A DNA stretch of 54,766 nucleotides. Source: Solirubrobacter taibaiensis. GTDB lineage: Bacteria; Actinomycetota; Thermoleophilia; Solirubrobacterales; Solirubrobacteraceae. The notes beneath the pieces were generated by a model, which was not told where the DNA came from, ran no database searches, and worked only from the letters and a program-made list of their open reading frames with translations. The stretch lies in assembly GCA_027587225.1 (NCBI GenBank), contig JAPDDQ010000050.1, positions 1 through 54,766 on the forward strand, written 5' to 3'. Numbering within the stretch: position 1 is the stretch's first letter; each line of letters opens with the position of its first letter. Below are positions 1 through 7,978 of the stretch, piece by piece. The translations under genes and the position numbers were made by a program.

Positions 1-327
1 CGGCGGCGCGGCCGGCGCGGGCGGCACGGCGGCGCGGCGTGGCGATATCGACGGCGTGGCGAGCGTGGCGAACGGCGGCCGGCGAGGGAGTGGCGGCGCC
101 CGCCGCGCGTTTCGGCTGCGGCCGAGTCGTTTCACTGTCGTTTTCCGACAGTCAGACGACTCGCTGAGGAGTTTCACTCGCGTTTTTCGCGAGTCAGACT
201 CCGCGGCCGATGCGCAAACCGCGCGGCGGGTCCTGCCCTTCCTCGGTGCTGTCGTTTCCAGCGCGGCCTGACGACCGCGACCGCCGGAGCGGGGCGCGCG
301 CGCCGTCGGGCGCGGCGCCGCGACGGG
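1..327. other. Non-coding or unassigned GC-rich edge region
   Basis: This stretch lies downstream of the dxs stop codon and runs to the window edge. Positions 1-110 are low-complexity, GC-rich sequence with short direct repeats of GGCGTGGCGA type. Open frames exist on both strands, but their translations are Arg/Ala-rich and match no family I recognise. The only structured element is the tandem hairpin pair at 123-202. A gene could end here from the left, but I cannot support one. Confidence 0.5.
123..202. repeat. Tandem hairpins with conserved internal loop and covarying stems
   Basis: There are two adjacent stem-loops. The first (124-162) has outer stem GAGTCG/CGACTC, internal segment TTTC opposite CAGA, inner stem ACTGTCG/CGACAGT and loop TTTTC. 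The second (168-202) has outer stem GGAG/CTCC, the same TTTC opposite CAGA, inner stem ACTCGCG/CGCGAGT and loop TTTTT. The inner loop sequence is kept while both flanking stems change in a compensating way. On the plus strand TTTC/CAGA can pair except for one C-C mismatch; on the minus strand it is a real internal loop. They could be a double terminator between dxs and a gene off the left edge, or a repeated structured element. No known RNA family was recognised. Confidence 0.75.
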
Positions 328-2256
328 CTAGACGCCGAGGCGATCCAGCACGGCCGCTTCCACGCGGGCCGCGATGGCTTCGGCGGTGAAGCCGACTTCC
401 TCGTGCAGGAGTGCCGGGGCGCCGTGTGTGACGTACTCGTCGGGCAGGCCGACGCGCAGGAGGCGGGGCGCGACGGCGCCTTCCTCGGCGAAGGACTCCC
501 AGACGGCGGTGCCGAAGCCACCCTGCAGGACGCCCTCTTCGACCGTCACGAGCAGGTCGTGGTCGGCGGCCAGGGAGGCGAGGAGGAGCTTGTCGAGCGG
601 CTTGCAGAAGCGGGCGTCCGCGACGGTGACGTCGAGGCCGCGCGCGGCCAACAGGTCGGCGGCGCCCAAGGCCTTGCCCACGCCCGTGCCGTAGCCGACG
701 AGCGCGACTCGCTCGCCCGAGCGGAGGATCTCGCCGGTGCCGACCGGGATGACCTCGGGGACAGAGGGAATCTCGACGCCGACGCCGGCACCACGCGGGT
801 AGCGGATCGCGGCCGGGCCGTCGATCTGGAGCGCGGTGTGGAGCATGTGGACGAGCATCGCCTCGTCACGCGGCGCCATCAGCGTCATGTTCGGCAGCGG
901 CCGCAGGTAGGCGATGTCGAAGACGCCGTGGTGCGTCGGGCCGTCGTCGCCGACGAGGCCGGCGCGGTCCATGCAGAACGTGACGGGCAGGTTCTGCAGG
1001 CAGACGTCGTGGACGATCTGGTCGAAGGCGCGCTGCAGGAAGGTCGAGTAGATCGCCGCGACCGGGCGCATGCCGGTCAGGGCGGCGCCGGCGGCGAACA
1101 GCACGGCCTGCTGCTCGGCGATGCCGACGTCGAAGTAGCGGTCGGGCATCGCCTTCTGCAGGATCGAGAGCCCGGTGCCGGAGTTCATCGCCGCGGTGAT
1201 GCCGATGACGCGCTTGTCACGCTCGCACTCGCGAACGAGGGCCTCGCCGAAGACGGCCGTGTACTGCGGCGGGGCGGGCGTCGACGACGGCCGTGACGGC
1301 GCGGGCGGCGCCGGCATGCGCTGCGAGATCGACTTCGGCTTGGCGGCATGCCACTTCTCCATGCCCTCCAGGCCGCCGTCCTCGGCGGGCGCGAAGCCCT
1401 TGCCCTTGACGGTCGCGCAGTGGATGACGACGGGCCGCTCGGCTTCGAAGGCGGTCTTCAGCGCGCGGCGCATGGCGCGCACGTCGTGGCCGTCGACCAC
1501 GCCGAGGTACGCCCAGTCGAGCTCTTCCCACCACAGGCCGGGCGCCCAGAAGGCCTTGACGGACTCCTTGAAGCGCGGGCCGAGCCGCTCGAACGCGGCG
1601 CCGATGCCGGCGGGGAGCTTGGTGAGCTTCTCCTCGACACCCTCGCGCGCCTCCCACAGCCCCGGATCCAGCCGGACGCGGTTCATGTACCGCGACAGCG
1701 CACCGACGTTGGGCGAGATCGACATGCCGTTGTCGTTCAAGATGACGACGATCGGCGTGCCGAGGCCGCCGGCCTGGGAAACGGCCTCGAACGCGACGCC
1801 ACCGGTCATCGACCCGTCGCCGATGACCGCCACGACCTTGCCGTCCTCAGCACCGCCGCGGAGCATGGCCTCCTTGATCCCGACGGCATAGCCGATCGAG
1901 GTGGAGGCGTGGCCGGCGCCCATGATGTCGTGCTCGGACTCGAAGCGGGCGCAGAATGGGGCGAGGCCGCCGTACTGGCGAATGGTGGAGAGCTGGTCGC
2001 GCCGGCCGGTGAGGATCTTGTGCGGGTAGGCCTGGTGGCCGACGTCCCACAGGACCTTGTCCTTCGGCGAGTCGATCAGCGAGTGGACCGCGACCGCGAT
2101 CTCGCACGTGCCCAAGTTGGCGCCGAAGTGCCCGCCGATCTCCCCCACCGTGTCGATGAGGAGTTCCCGCACCTCTTGCGCGACCGTCTGCAGCTCGTCC
2201 TCCGACAGAGCGTGGAGGTCCTGCGGGCGGTCGATGCGCGAGAGAAGTGAGGTCAT
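328..2256 (-). CDS. dxs: 1-deoxy-D-xylulose-5-phosphate synthase
   Basis: This thiamine-diphosphate enzyme condenses pyruvate with glyceraldehyde 3-phosphate, the first step of the non-mevalonate isoprenoid pathway. The 642-aa length is normal. Visible features are the N-terminal DVGHQAYPHKILTGR segment, the ThDP motif starting GDGSMTGG and ending at NDNGMSI, the central transketolase-like segment with GLVGDDGPTHHG, and the C-terminal transketolase domain with TVEEGVLQGG. It starts at ATG 2256, overlapping the stop of the prenyl-transferase gene as ATGA, so the two are translationally coupled. Pairing with the synthase that uses C5 units fits isoprenoid supply. Identification is secure. Confidence 0.97.
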   Translation of the reverse strand: MTSLLSRIDRPQDLHALSEDELQTVAQEVRELLIDTVGEIGGHFGANLGTCEIAVAVHSLIDSPKDKVLWDVGHQAYPHKILTGRRDQLSTIRQYGGLAPFCARFESEHDIMGAGHASTSIGYAVGIKEAMLRGGAEDGKVVAVIGDGSMTGGVAFEAVSQAGGLGTPIVVILNDNGMSISPNVGALSRYMNRVRLDPGLWEAREGVEEKLTKLPAGIGAAFERLGPRFKESVKAFWAPGLWWEELDWAYLGVVDGHDVRAMRRALKTAFEAERPVVIHCATVKGKGFAPAEDGGLEGMEKWHAAKPKSISQRMPAPPAPSRPSSTPAPPQYTAVFGEALVRECERDKRVIGITAAMNSGTGLSILQKAMPDRYFDVGIAEQQAVLFAAGAALTGMRPVAAIYSTFLQRAFDQIVHDVCLQNLPVTFCMDRAGLVGDDGPTHHGVFDIAYLRPLPNMTLMAPRDEAMLVHMLHTALQIDGPAAIRYPRGAGVGVEIPSVPEVIPVGTGEILRSGERVALVGYGTGVGKALGAADLLAARGLDVTVADARFCKPLDKLLLASLAADHDLLVTVEEGVLQGGFGTAVWESFAEEGAVAPRLLRVGLPDEYVTHGAPALLHEEVGFTAEAIAARVEAAVLDRLGV

Positions 2257-3149
2257 GAAGAGCGGGTGGCGATGAAGTCGGTGATCTGTCTCAGCTCGTC
2301 CGCGCTGTCCGGGGCCGCCCGGTCGAGTGCGGCACGGGCGTTGCGGTGCGATTCTTCGGCCATGGCACGGGCCCCGTCGAGCCCATACCGGCTCACGTAG
2401 GTCACCTTGCCGTGACGTTCGTCGCTTCCCTGCGGCTTACCGAGCGCGACGTCCGTGCCGGTCACGTCGAGGATGTCGTCGACGATCTGGAACAACACAC
2501 CGAGCTCAGAGGCGAACGCACGGAAGTCAGGAAGTGTAGTGGAGCGGGTGGTCTCGTCCGCGAGCAGGATCGGGCACTCGATGGCCGCGCCGATGAGCCG
2601 GCCGGTCTTGAGCTCGTGCAGTCGGCGCAGTTGCGCCTCCCCCGCGTTCTCGAGGCCCTGGATGTCGATGAACTGGCCGCCGACCATGCCGCGCACACCA
2701 GAGGCAGTGGTCAACTCCGCGAGGCAGGCGAGCACCCGGGCCGGGTCCCCGCGCTGCTCGGTCAGCACCAGGCGCATGGCCTCGGCGTACAGGGCGTCGC
2801 CGGCCAGGATCGCGATCGCCTCGCCGTAACGCACATGACAGGTGGGACGGCCGCGGCGCAGCGAATCGTCGTCCATCGCCGGCAGGTCGTCGTGGATGAG
2901 CGAGTACGTGTGGATGAGCTCGAGCGCGGCGGCGAGCGGGAGCACTTCCTCGGTCGGGATCCCGACCGCGTGGGCCGTCGCCAGCGCGAGCACCGGGCGG
3001 ATGCGCTTGCCGCCGGCGAGCAGCGAGTACCGCATCGCCTCTTCGAGCCCGTCGGTATCGGGTTCGTCGCTGAAGCGCAGGGTCTCGAGGTAGGACTCGA
3101 TGTCCGTGCGCAGGTGGTCCGGGAACCCCAATGCGGGCCTAGTGGCCAA
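2253..3149 (-). CDS. ispA: Polyprenyl (geranylgeranyl/farnesyl) diphosphate synthase
   Basis: This is an all-helical trans-prenyltransferase that joins isopentenyl diphosphate to allylic diphosphates. The first Asp-rich motif (DDLPAMDDD), the GGKRIRP substrate-binding segment, the GQFIDI region and the second Asp-rich motif (DDILD) are all present. Chain length (C15 or C20) cannot be decided by eye. I place the start at TTG 3149, overlapping the end of xseB by 11 bases; TTG 3131 is an alternative. A longer frame opens at GTG 3236, but the extra residues are an Arg/Pro-rich shadow of xseB. It sits in the efp-nusB-xseB-ispA-dxs operon. The function is sure; the start is uncertain. Confidence 0.9.
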   Translation of the reverse strand: MATRPALGFPDHLRTDIESYLETLRFSDEPDTDGLEEAMRYSLLAGGKRIRPVLALATAHAVGIPTEEVLPLAAALELIHTYSLIHDDLPAMDDDSLRRGRPTCHVRYGEAIAILAGDALYAEAMRLVLTEQRGDPARVLACLAELTTASGVRGMVGGQFIDIQGLENAGEAQLRRLHELKTGRLIGAAIECPILLADETTRSTTLPDFRAFASELGVLFQIVDDILDVTGTDVALGKPQGSDERHGKVTYVSRYGLDGARAMAEESHRNARAALDRAAPDSADELRQITDFIATRSS

Positions 3150-3345
3150 GGGCCATCTGACCCGGGGCGACGGGCACGTCGGCGGCGCGCACCTGGCGAT
3201 CCAGCTCGGCGCCCGCCTCGGCCGCGACGCGCGCACACTCGTCGACGAGGGCGGCGGCGCGATCGGTGGGGAGCTCCCCGCTGCGCAGCGTCACGGCGGC
3301 GTGCTCGAGCCGCTCGATCAGACGCTCAAGACTGTCCTGAGGCAT
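3139..3345 (-). CDS. xseB: Exodeoxyribonuclease VII small subunit
   Basis: A 68-aa protein beginning MPQDSLERLIERLEHAAVT, with the short helical XseB pattern (an ERLE start, a GELPTDRA turn where others have G..L...L, then a second helix). XseB joins the large nuclease subunit XseA to degrade single-stranded DNA. The start ATG (3343-3345) overlaps the end of nusB by 20 bases, and the stop overlaps the start of the prenyl synthase. xseA, usually adjacent, is not here and must be elsewhere. The family is weakly conserved, so identification rests on pattern plus the classic xseB-ispA-dxs order. Confidence 0.8.
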   Translation of the reverse strand: MPQDSLERLIERLEHAAVTLRSGELPTDRAAALVDECARVAAEAGAELDRQVRAADVPVAPGQMALGH

Positions 3346-3745
3346 TCGGGTCGGGAATGCTAGTCCGCATGACGGCGGCGAGGATGCCGTTGACGAAACC
3401 GGGGGCCTCCGCACCGCAGAACGCCTTGGCCGTCTCCACGGCCTCGTCGATGGCGCCCTCGGGCGGAATCGGCGTGTCGGCCTCGACCACCTCGGGGTGC
3501 AGCATCTCCAGCAGCGCGGTGCGCAGGATGGCCTTTTCGAGCGGCGCGATCCGGTCCAGCGACCAGTTCTTCGCGTGCCGCTGGATATGCGCGTCGAGCT
3601 CTTCCGTGTAGTCCGCGGTGGCGTGCGCCAGGGCGCGGGTGAACGGGAGCGCTTCCCGCTCGAACACGTCATCGAGCGGGCGCTTGGTCAAGTCGTGCTG
3701 ATAGAGGGCGAAGACCGCCGCGCGGCGCTGCTCCGACCTACGCAC
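3326..3745 (-). CDS. nusB: Transcription antitermination factor NusB
   Basis: NusB binds boxA RNA with NusE/S10 in rRNA antitermination complexes. The 139-aa product starting VRRSEQRRAAVFALYQHDL shows the usual N-terminal helix, the central W..DRIAPLEKAILRTALLEML block and the C-terminal AIDEAVETAKAF plus FVNGILA segment. The GTG at 3745 is chosen because it matches the family's N-terminus; a GTG at 3790 would add 15 residues that do not fit. The start overlaps the efp stop by 8 bases, and efp-nusB adjacency is a widespread bacterial arrangement. Identification is secure. Confidence 0.95.
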   Translation of the reverse strand: MRRSEQRRAAVFALYQHDLTKRPLDDVFEREALPFTRALAHATADYTEELDAHIQRHAKNWSLDRIAPLEKAILRTALLEMLHPEVVEADTPIPPEGAIDEAVETAKAFCGAEAPGFVNGILAAVMRTSIPDPNASGQS

Positions 3746-4298
3746 GCGACATGTACGAGCCCGAGCGGGTGTCGACCTTGATCCGGTCACCGATGTTCAC
3801 GAACAGCGGGACGTTCACAGTCGCTCCGGTCTCCAGCGTGGCGGGCTTGCTGCCGCCACCGGAAGCCGTATCACCACGCACACCCGGCTCGGTGTGGGTC
3901 ACTTCGAGCTCGACGCTCGCGCCGAGCTGAATGTCAGCCGGCTCGCCGTCGATGTAGAGCATGTCGACGGTCTCATTCGGCATGACCCACTTGAGCGGTT
4001 CCTCGACGCTCGTCTCGGCGAGCGCGATCTGCTCGAAGGTCTCTGTGTCCATGAAGTGCGCGTCGGTGCCGTCGGCGTAGAGGAACTGCATCTTCCGCGC
4101 CTCGGTGTGGATTGGGCGAAACTTCTCGCCCGCTCGGAACGTCCTATCGATCACGTTGCCATCAGCCGTCCGACGCAGCTTGGTGCGGACGAACGCGCCG
4201 CCCTTACCGGGCTTCACGTGCTGAAACTCGATGATCTTGAAGACGGTGCCTTCAACCTCGATATGATTACCGTTCTTAAATTGGTTAGTGCTTATAAT
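3738..4298 (-). CDS. efp: Translation elongation factor P, probable ATT start codon
   Basis: EF-P rescues ribosomes stalled at polyproline. The sequence has the KOW-like N-terminal domain with the exposed loop KPGKGGAF (tip Lys about residue 32) and two OB domains ending in the IKVDTRSGSYMSRA signature. The nearest standard start, GTG 4217, would delete the first 27 residues. Reading upstream in frame gives ISTNQFKNG...EFQHV, the normal family N-terminus, and the codon where Met belongs is ATT (4296-4298). A GAGGGG Shine-Dalgarno sequence lies about 9 bases before it. The in-frame CTG at 4307 sits too close to that site. This gives 186 aa, the usual length. The first 45 bases are strikingly AT-rich for this genome. 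Confidence 0.93.
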   Translation of the reverse strand: MISTNQFKNGNHIEVEGTVFKIIEFQHVKPGKGGAFVRTKLRRTADGNVIDRTFRAGEKFRPIHTEARKMQFLYADGTDAHFMDTETFEQIALAETSVEEPLKWVMPNETVDMLYIDGEPADIQLGASVELEVTHTEPGVRGDTASGGGSKPATLETGATVNVPLFVNIGDRIKVDTRSGSYMSRA

Positions 4299-4328
4299 GG
4301 TAATCAGCCCCTCACGGACACGGTCTGC

Positions 4329-5699
4329 ATGCGGTTGAAGAGCCTAGCTAGTACGGCAGTCATCGTGCTCGCGGTCGCCGCTCCGGCGCACGCCGCGCCG
4401 CCCTGGAGCGCCCCGGTGGCCGTACCCGTGGCGGACCCACCACCGCGTGTGGAGGCGAATTCGCTCGACCAGGCGGACGAGCTCCCGCACGTCAGCGCCG
4501 GGAAGTTGCAGGCCGCTCCGCAGCTGGTGTGGTGGCGCGGCGGCGCGGACTCACGCGTGCTGGTGGCGCTCAACGGGACGCAGACGCTGCGCGTGCGGAC
4601 CTCCCGCTCGGCCGTCGCGGCCTCGCGGTACGCCCAGTCACGGGTGCTGACCCTCGACGCGCGCATCCCCGACCGCTCGAACCTCGAGCGCAAGCAACTC
4701 GGCTACCGGATCGGCGACGCCGGCCTGCAGTCGCTCGACTCGGTGCGGGAGATCGGTGGGCCGCGCTCGATCCGCGGGACGCCGGAGCTCGCGGTGAACG
4801 CGGACGGCGCGGCGATCGCGGCGTGGCACCACATCGTCCGCAACCGCTCCGACGAGATCCAGATCGCGTGGCGGCCGGCGGGCGGGAGCTTCTCGACGAT
4901 TCGCACGATCGCCAACTCCGGCATCGACCCGGAGTCGATCGTCGGCCTGGGAATCGACACCGGCGGACGCGCGGTGATCGCCTACGGGCGCAACGGGCGG
5001 CTCGCCGTGCGTGTCATCCGGGTGAAGACGGGCTGGATGTCGGCCGAGGCGACGGTCGCCCCGCCCGCCGGACAGCGCCGGCCGGTCGAGATCGTCGTCG
5101 GAACCGGCGACCCCGGGATCGTCGTGCTCGCCTGGCGCGCGTATCCCGTGACCGAAGGCCCGACCGGGCACGTCGACGCCGCCGCGGCGATCATGCCCAG
5201 CGGCTCCAACCGGCCCCGTGCGGCCGTCTCGCTCGCCGAGGGCGACCTCGTCGGGTACCCACGGGGACCGATCGCCGCGACCGTCGACGCCGAAGGGCGC
5301 CCGTACGTGGCCTGGACCGTGCCGGCGCGGCCGGGCGTGTCGGTGCCGATGGTGATCGCCGCGAACCAGGCGGGCGTGTTCGGAGCGCCGGTGGCGCTGG
5401 ACGCGTCGGGCTCGATCGGCTCGCTGATCCGGGTGGACGCCGGGGTCGCGGTGAGCTGGCTGCGTGAGTCGCCGGGGGCTGAGGGACACGGGAATCCGCT
5501 CGGGGTCTTTGCGGCGTTGACCGGGCCAGACGGTGTCTTTGGAGCTGCCGAGTTGATCGACGACGTGTCGTTGGGCAGCGGCTTGGACGGGCTCCAGCCG
5601 CCCGGGTTGGGGATGATGAACAACGGGCGGCCGCTGGCCGTCTATGCCGACCTCAACACCAACGCCGCCGGTGGGTCGACGCGCGTGAGTTCGCGCTGA
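4329..5699 (+). CDS. Secreted protein of unknown function
   Basis: The start ATG 4329 gives a clear signal peptide (MRLKSLASTAVIVLAVAAPAHA, cut near residue 23) and a 456-aa product. The mature part contains repeated beta-rich stretches of the type GRAVIAYGRNGRLAVRVI, VVLAWRAYP and GRPYVAWTVPA, which resemble blades of a beta-propeller; this is a visual impression only. Only 30 bases separate this start from the divergent efp start, so each promoter must lie in or beyond the other gene's start region. The last 58 bases overlap the 3' end of the convergent AbiEi/DUF559 gene. The function is not recognised. Confidence 0.7.
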   Translation: MRLKSLASTAVIVLAVAAPAHAAPPWSAPVAVPVADPPPRVEANSLDQADELPHVSAGKLQAAPQLVWWRGGADSRVLVALNGTQTLRVRTSRSAVAASRYAQSRVLTLDARIPDRSNLERKQLGYRIGDAGLQSLDSVREIGGPRSIRGTPELAVNADGAAIAAWHHIVRNRSDEIQIAWRPAGGSFSTIRTIANSGIDPESIVGLGIDTGGRAVIAYGRNGRLAVRVIRVKTGWMSAEATVAPPAGQRRPVEIVVGTGDPGIVVLAWRAYPVTEGPTGHVDAAAAIMPSGSNRPRAAVSLAEGDLVGYPRGPIAATVDAEGRPYVAWTVPARPGVSVPMVIAANQAGVFGAPVALDASGSIGSLIRVDAGVAVSWLRESPGAEGHGNPLGVFAALTGPDGVFGAAELIDDVSLGSGLDGLQPPGLGMMNNGRPLAVYADLNTNAAGGSTRVSSR

Positions 5700-6568
5700 A
5701 CGCGGGCGAGCATGCAGTCGGGGCGGGTCGTCATCTCCCGCCAGGTCGTGCGAATGACCGTGAAACCAAGGCCTTCGAGGATTCGCTGCTTGTCGCGATC
5801 GTCCGCGCGGGCCAGCGGATGGTCGTGGTAGCGCCAACTGTCAGCTTCGAGGATGAGGTTGCGGTCGGGCCACAGGAAGTCGGGGATCTTGTTCGTACCG
5901 CTGACACGCGGGTTGACGAGGGGCTTCTCGATGCCTGCCTCGTGCAGCAGATGGAGGGCGAGGTTCTCGTTGTCGGAACGGGTCGGAGCGGCTGTGGCGA
6001 GAGTCTGCCTCAGATTCTTGGCGCCGCGGTGGCGCGTGGTGATGAGTTGCTGCGGGGTGATGAGGCGGCGGTTGAGGGCCTCGTTGACGGCGCGGCGGAG
6101 GGTCTTGAACGGGACGATCGCCGAGAGGTGGATCAGCGTCTGAATCGGCGTAGTGATGGGGATGCCGTGGAGGGTCGTGGCGTCGAGGTTCTTGCTCTCG
6201 TGGGTGTTGATCGTCGGGTGTTTCCTCGGCTTCGGCGCAGTGACGTCGGGATAGCGCGTGAAGGGCTCGAGCATGCCCCACAAGAAGGCTGCGGTGAAGT
6301 GCGAGATGACGGCTCCTGGGCCGCAGGCCCTGACCGCTGCGAGGCAGCGGCCTCTCAGTGAGATGGTCGGGTGGCCCACGGCGTAAACACCTCGATAAAG
6401 GGGGTGAAGTCGGCCGTTCTCGATGCGCCACGAGATCGCTTCGCGGGTCAGGCCGCACGACCGGAGATCGTCGATGTCGACGACGCCCCACTGCCTCGCG
6501 GCGATCTCTGCCACGCGAGCGTCGAGTTTTACGTGCTGGGGCTGACTAACTCGCGGTTCGCGCGGCAT
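5642..6568 (-). CDS. AbiEi-like winged helix plus DUF559 endonuclease-like protein
   Basis: This 308-aa protein has two parts. Residues 1-60 (AARQWGVVDIDDLRSCGLTREAI...GRLHPLYRGVYAVGHP) match the N-terminal winged-helix domain of AbiEi-type antitoxins. The C-terminal third (IPDFLWPDRNLILEADSWRYH, then DRDKQRILEGLGFTVIRTTW) matches DUF559, a Vsr/PD-(D/E)XK-like fold with visible Asp, Glu and Lys/Gln positions. Such fusions occur in many copies in Solirubrobacterales and other actinobacteria and have no settled role; neither an AbiEii toxin nor a methylase is adjacent. Its stop overlaps the upstream convergent gene by 58 bases. Confidence 0.8.
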   Translation of the reverse strand: MPREPRVSQPQHVKLDARVAEIAARQWGVVDIDDLRSCGLTREAISWRIENGRLHPLYRGVYAVGHPTISLRGRCLAAVRACGPGAVISHFTAAFLWGMLEPFTRYPDVTAPKPRKHPTINTHESKNLDATTLHGIPITTPIQTLIHLSAIVPFKTLRRAVNEALNRRLITPQQLITTRHRGAKNLRQTLATAAPTRSDNENLALHLLHEAGIEKPLVNPRVSGTNKIPDFLWPDRNLILEADSWRYHDHPLARADDRDKQRILEGLGFTVIRTTWREMTTRPDCMLARVQRELTRVDPPAALVLRSA

Positions 6569-6629
6569 TGGCGAAGCCTCGCGCGAGTGGCTGCGACGAA
6601 TCTACGCGCGACTGTGGCAATGTCGTCGT

Positions 6630-7442
6630 GTGTTCGTGCCAATTCTGTGCTGCGCGGCGATGACGGCGGCTCCGAGCGGGAGCGATGCGTACAACTTCGC
6701 CGTTTCGCTCGCTCGGCAAGGGCAGCGGCCCGCCGCGAGTGCGGCGGAGCGGAAGGCGCAGCAGCGCGTGGCCGCTCGGTTCAGACGCGTCGGTCTGCGG
6801 GTCGGGTACGAGCGGTTCCAGGTGCCCGGCAAGGGGCGGTCGCGGGACGTGATCGGGATCCGGGACTCGGCCGCGGACTGCCTGGTGATCGCGATGGCGC
6901 ACGCGGACAGCGTGCCGCCGTCGCCCGGGGCGCACGACAACGCCTCCGGGGTCGGGACGCTCGTCGCGATGGCACGAAGCCTCGCCACGGACCCGGAGCC
7001 GGCGTGTGACGTGTGGCTGGTCGCGACCGGCGCGGAGGAGCGGCCGTACACGAAGACGCCCGACCATCTCGGGGCATCCGCGCTCGTCGCGCGGCTGAGA
7101 CGGACGAATCGGCTCAAGGACGTCAAACTCGCGCTCTCCCTCGATGAAGTCGGGCGGGGGAGCCGCTTCGACCTGCACAGCACGGCCGCTGCACCCAGGG
7201 ACGACGTCGAGCAGCGAATCCTCGACGCCGGCGGCAACCGTGTGAAGTGGGTCAAGGACCCACAGGGCGAGGGCAACTCCGACCACCGCGAGCTCGCTCG
7301 GGCCGGGGCGCCCGCGGCCAAGCTCGGCGTCCCGAGCGAGCCGTGCCGGCACACCGCTTGCGACACGCCCGATCGGCTGCAAAGAACGGCGTTCACGCGA
7401 GTTCTGCGCATCGTGTGGCCGTTGCTGCGAACCTGGCGCTGA
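6630..7442 (+). CDS. M28-family zinc aminopeptidase-like protein
   Basis: This is a co-catalytic di-zinc peptidase. The expected ligands and acid are visible: His91 in AHAD, Asp103 in AHDNASGVG, Glu136-Glu137 in TGAEE, Asp172 in LDEVG and His219 in GNSDH. It is compact (270 aa) with no extra domain. The N-terminus VFVPILCCAAMTAAPSGS could be a short signal or lipoprotein-like segment; starts at GTG 6630 and ATG 6660 are both possible. The stop overlaps the ATG of the next membrane protein (TGATG), implying co-translation. The family is confident; the substrate is unknown. Confidence 0.85.
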   Translation: MFVPILCCAAMTAAPSGSDAYNFAVSLARQGQRPAASAAERKAQQRVAARFRRVGLRVGYERFQVPGKGRSRDVIGIRDSAADCLVIAMAHADSVPPSPGAHDNASGVGTLVAMARSLATDPEPACDVWLVATGAEERPYTKTPDHLGASALVARLRRTNRLKDVKLALSLDEVGRGSRFDLHSTAAAPRDDVEQRILDAGGNRVKWVKDPQGEGNSDHRELARAGAPAAKLGVPSEPCRHTACDTPDRLQRTAFTRVLRIVWPLLRTWR

Positions 7443-7963
7443 TGAGAGACCTCCGGCCCCTCGTCGTCGGCGCGGCCGTCCTGAGCCTGGTGCTCTGGCC
7501 GGTCCAGATCAGCAGCGCGTTCGGCCTGCCCGCGCACCCGCTCATCCTGCACGTGCCGATCGTCTTCGTGCCGATCCTCGGGATCGCCACGCTCATCGCG
7601 GTCGCGAAGCCGGACTGGTTCGGCATCCCGCTCACCGCGTTCGCGGTCGTCACGCTCGCGGCGACGCTGCTCACGGTCGGTGCCGGCGAGGCGTTCCTCG
7701 AGTCCCAGCCGCGGCTCGAAGGCAACCCGATGATGAAAGACCACGAGGGCGCCGGGGAGACCGTGCGCTTCTGCATGGTGCTGCTGACCGCCGCCCTGCT
7801 CGGCCTGTTGTGGGTCAAGAAGGGCGTCGCCGGCACCGCGCTGAAGGTCGTGGCGGTCCTGATGGCCGTGTCCGCGCTGGGCTTCACGATCCGCACCGGA
7901 CATCTCGGAGCGAAGCTCGTGTGGGAGGAAGACCGGCCAGAGTTGACAGAGTCAATGAAGTAG
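7442..7963 (+). CDS. DUF2231-like integral membrane protein
   Basis: This 173-aa protein has four or five predicted membrane segments. It carries the DUF2231 hallmarks AHPLILHVPIVFVPIL near the start and GHLGAKLVW near the end, with an acidic tail. The conserved His residues suggest metal or haem-related redox chemistry in this family, but no function is established. ATG 7442 overlaps the stop of the peptidase gene. The last 20 coding bases contain the first half of the MarR operator pair, so transcription reading through this gene crosses that site. Confidence 0.75.
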   Translation: MRDLRPLVVGAAVLSLVLWPVQISSAFGLPAHPLILHVPIVFVPILGIATLIAVAKPDWFGIPLTAFAVVTLAATLLTVGAGEAFLESQPRLEGNPMMKDHEGAGETVRFCMVLLTAALLGLLWVKKGVAGTALKVVAVLMAVSALGFTIRTGHLGAKLVWEEDRPELTESMK

Positions 7964-7976
7964 TTGACTCTGTCAA
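7943..7976 (+). promoter_or_regulatory. Paired MarR-type operator
   Basis: The two 13-base elements TTGACAGAGTCAA (7943-7955) and TTGACTCTGTCAA (7964-7976) are exact inverted copies, and each is itself a dyad (TTGAC-N3-GTCAA). Their centres are 21 bases apart, two helical turns. The pair ends two bases before the ATG of the MarR-GNAT gene, so bound regulator would block its promoter. Autoregulation is inferred. Confidence 0.8.
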
Positions 7977-7978
7977 AC

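Noticed and set aside
56..271. Plus-strand frame over the tandem hairpins, with a repeated peptide of SFTRVFRESDS type
   Set aside because: The peptide repeat follows from the hairpin repeat. Compensating changes in the stems argue for structure, not protein, and there is no ribosome-binding site.
3150..3236. N-terminal extension of the prenyl synthase from GTG 3236
   Set aside because: The extra residues are Arg/Pro-rich and overlap xseB almost fully; TTG 3149 or 3131 fits the family length.
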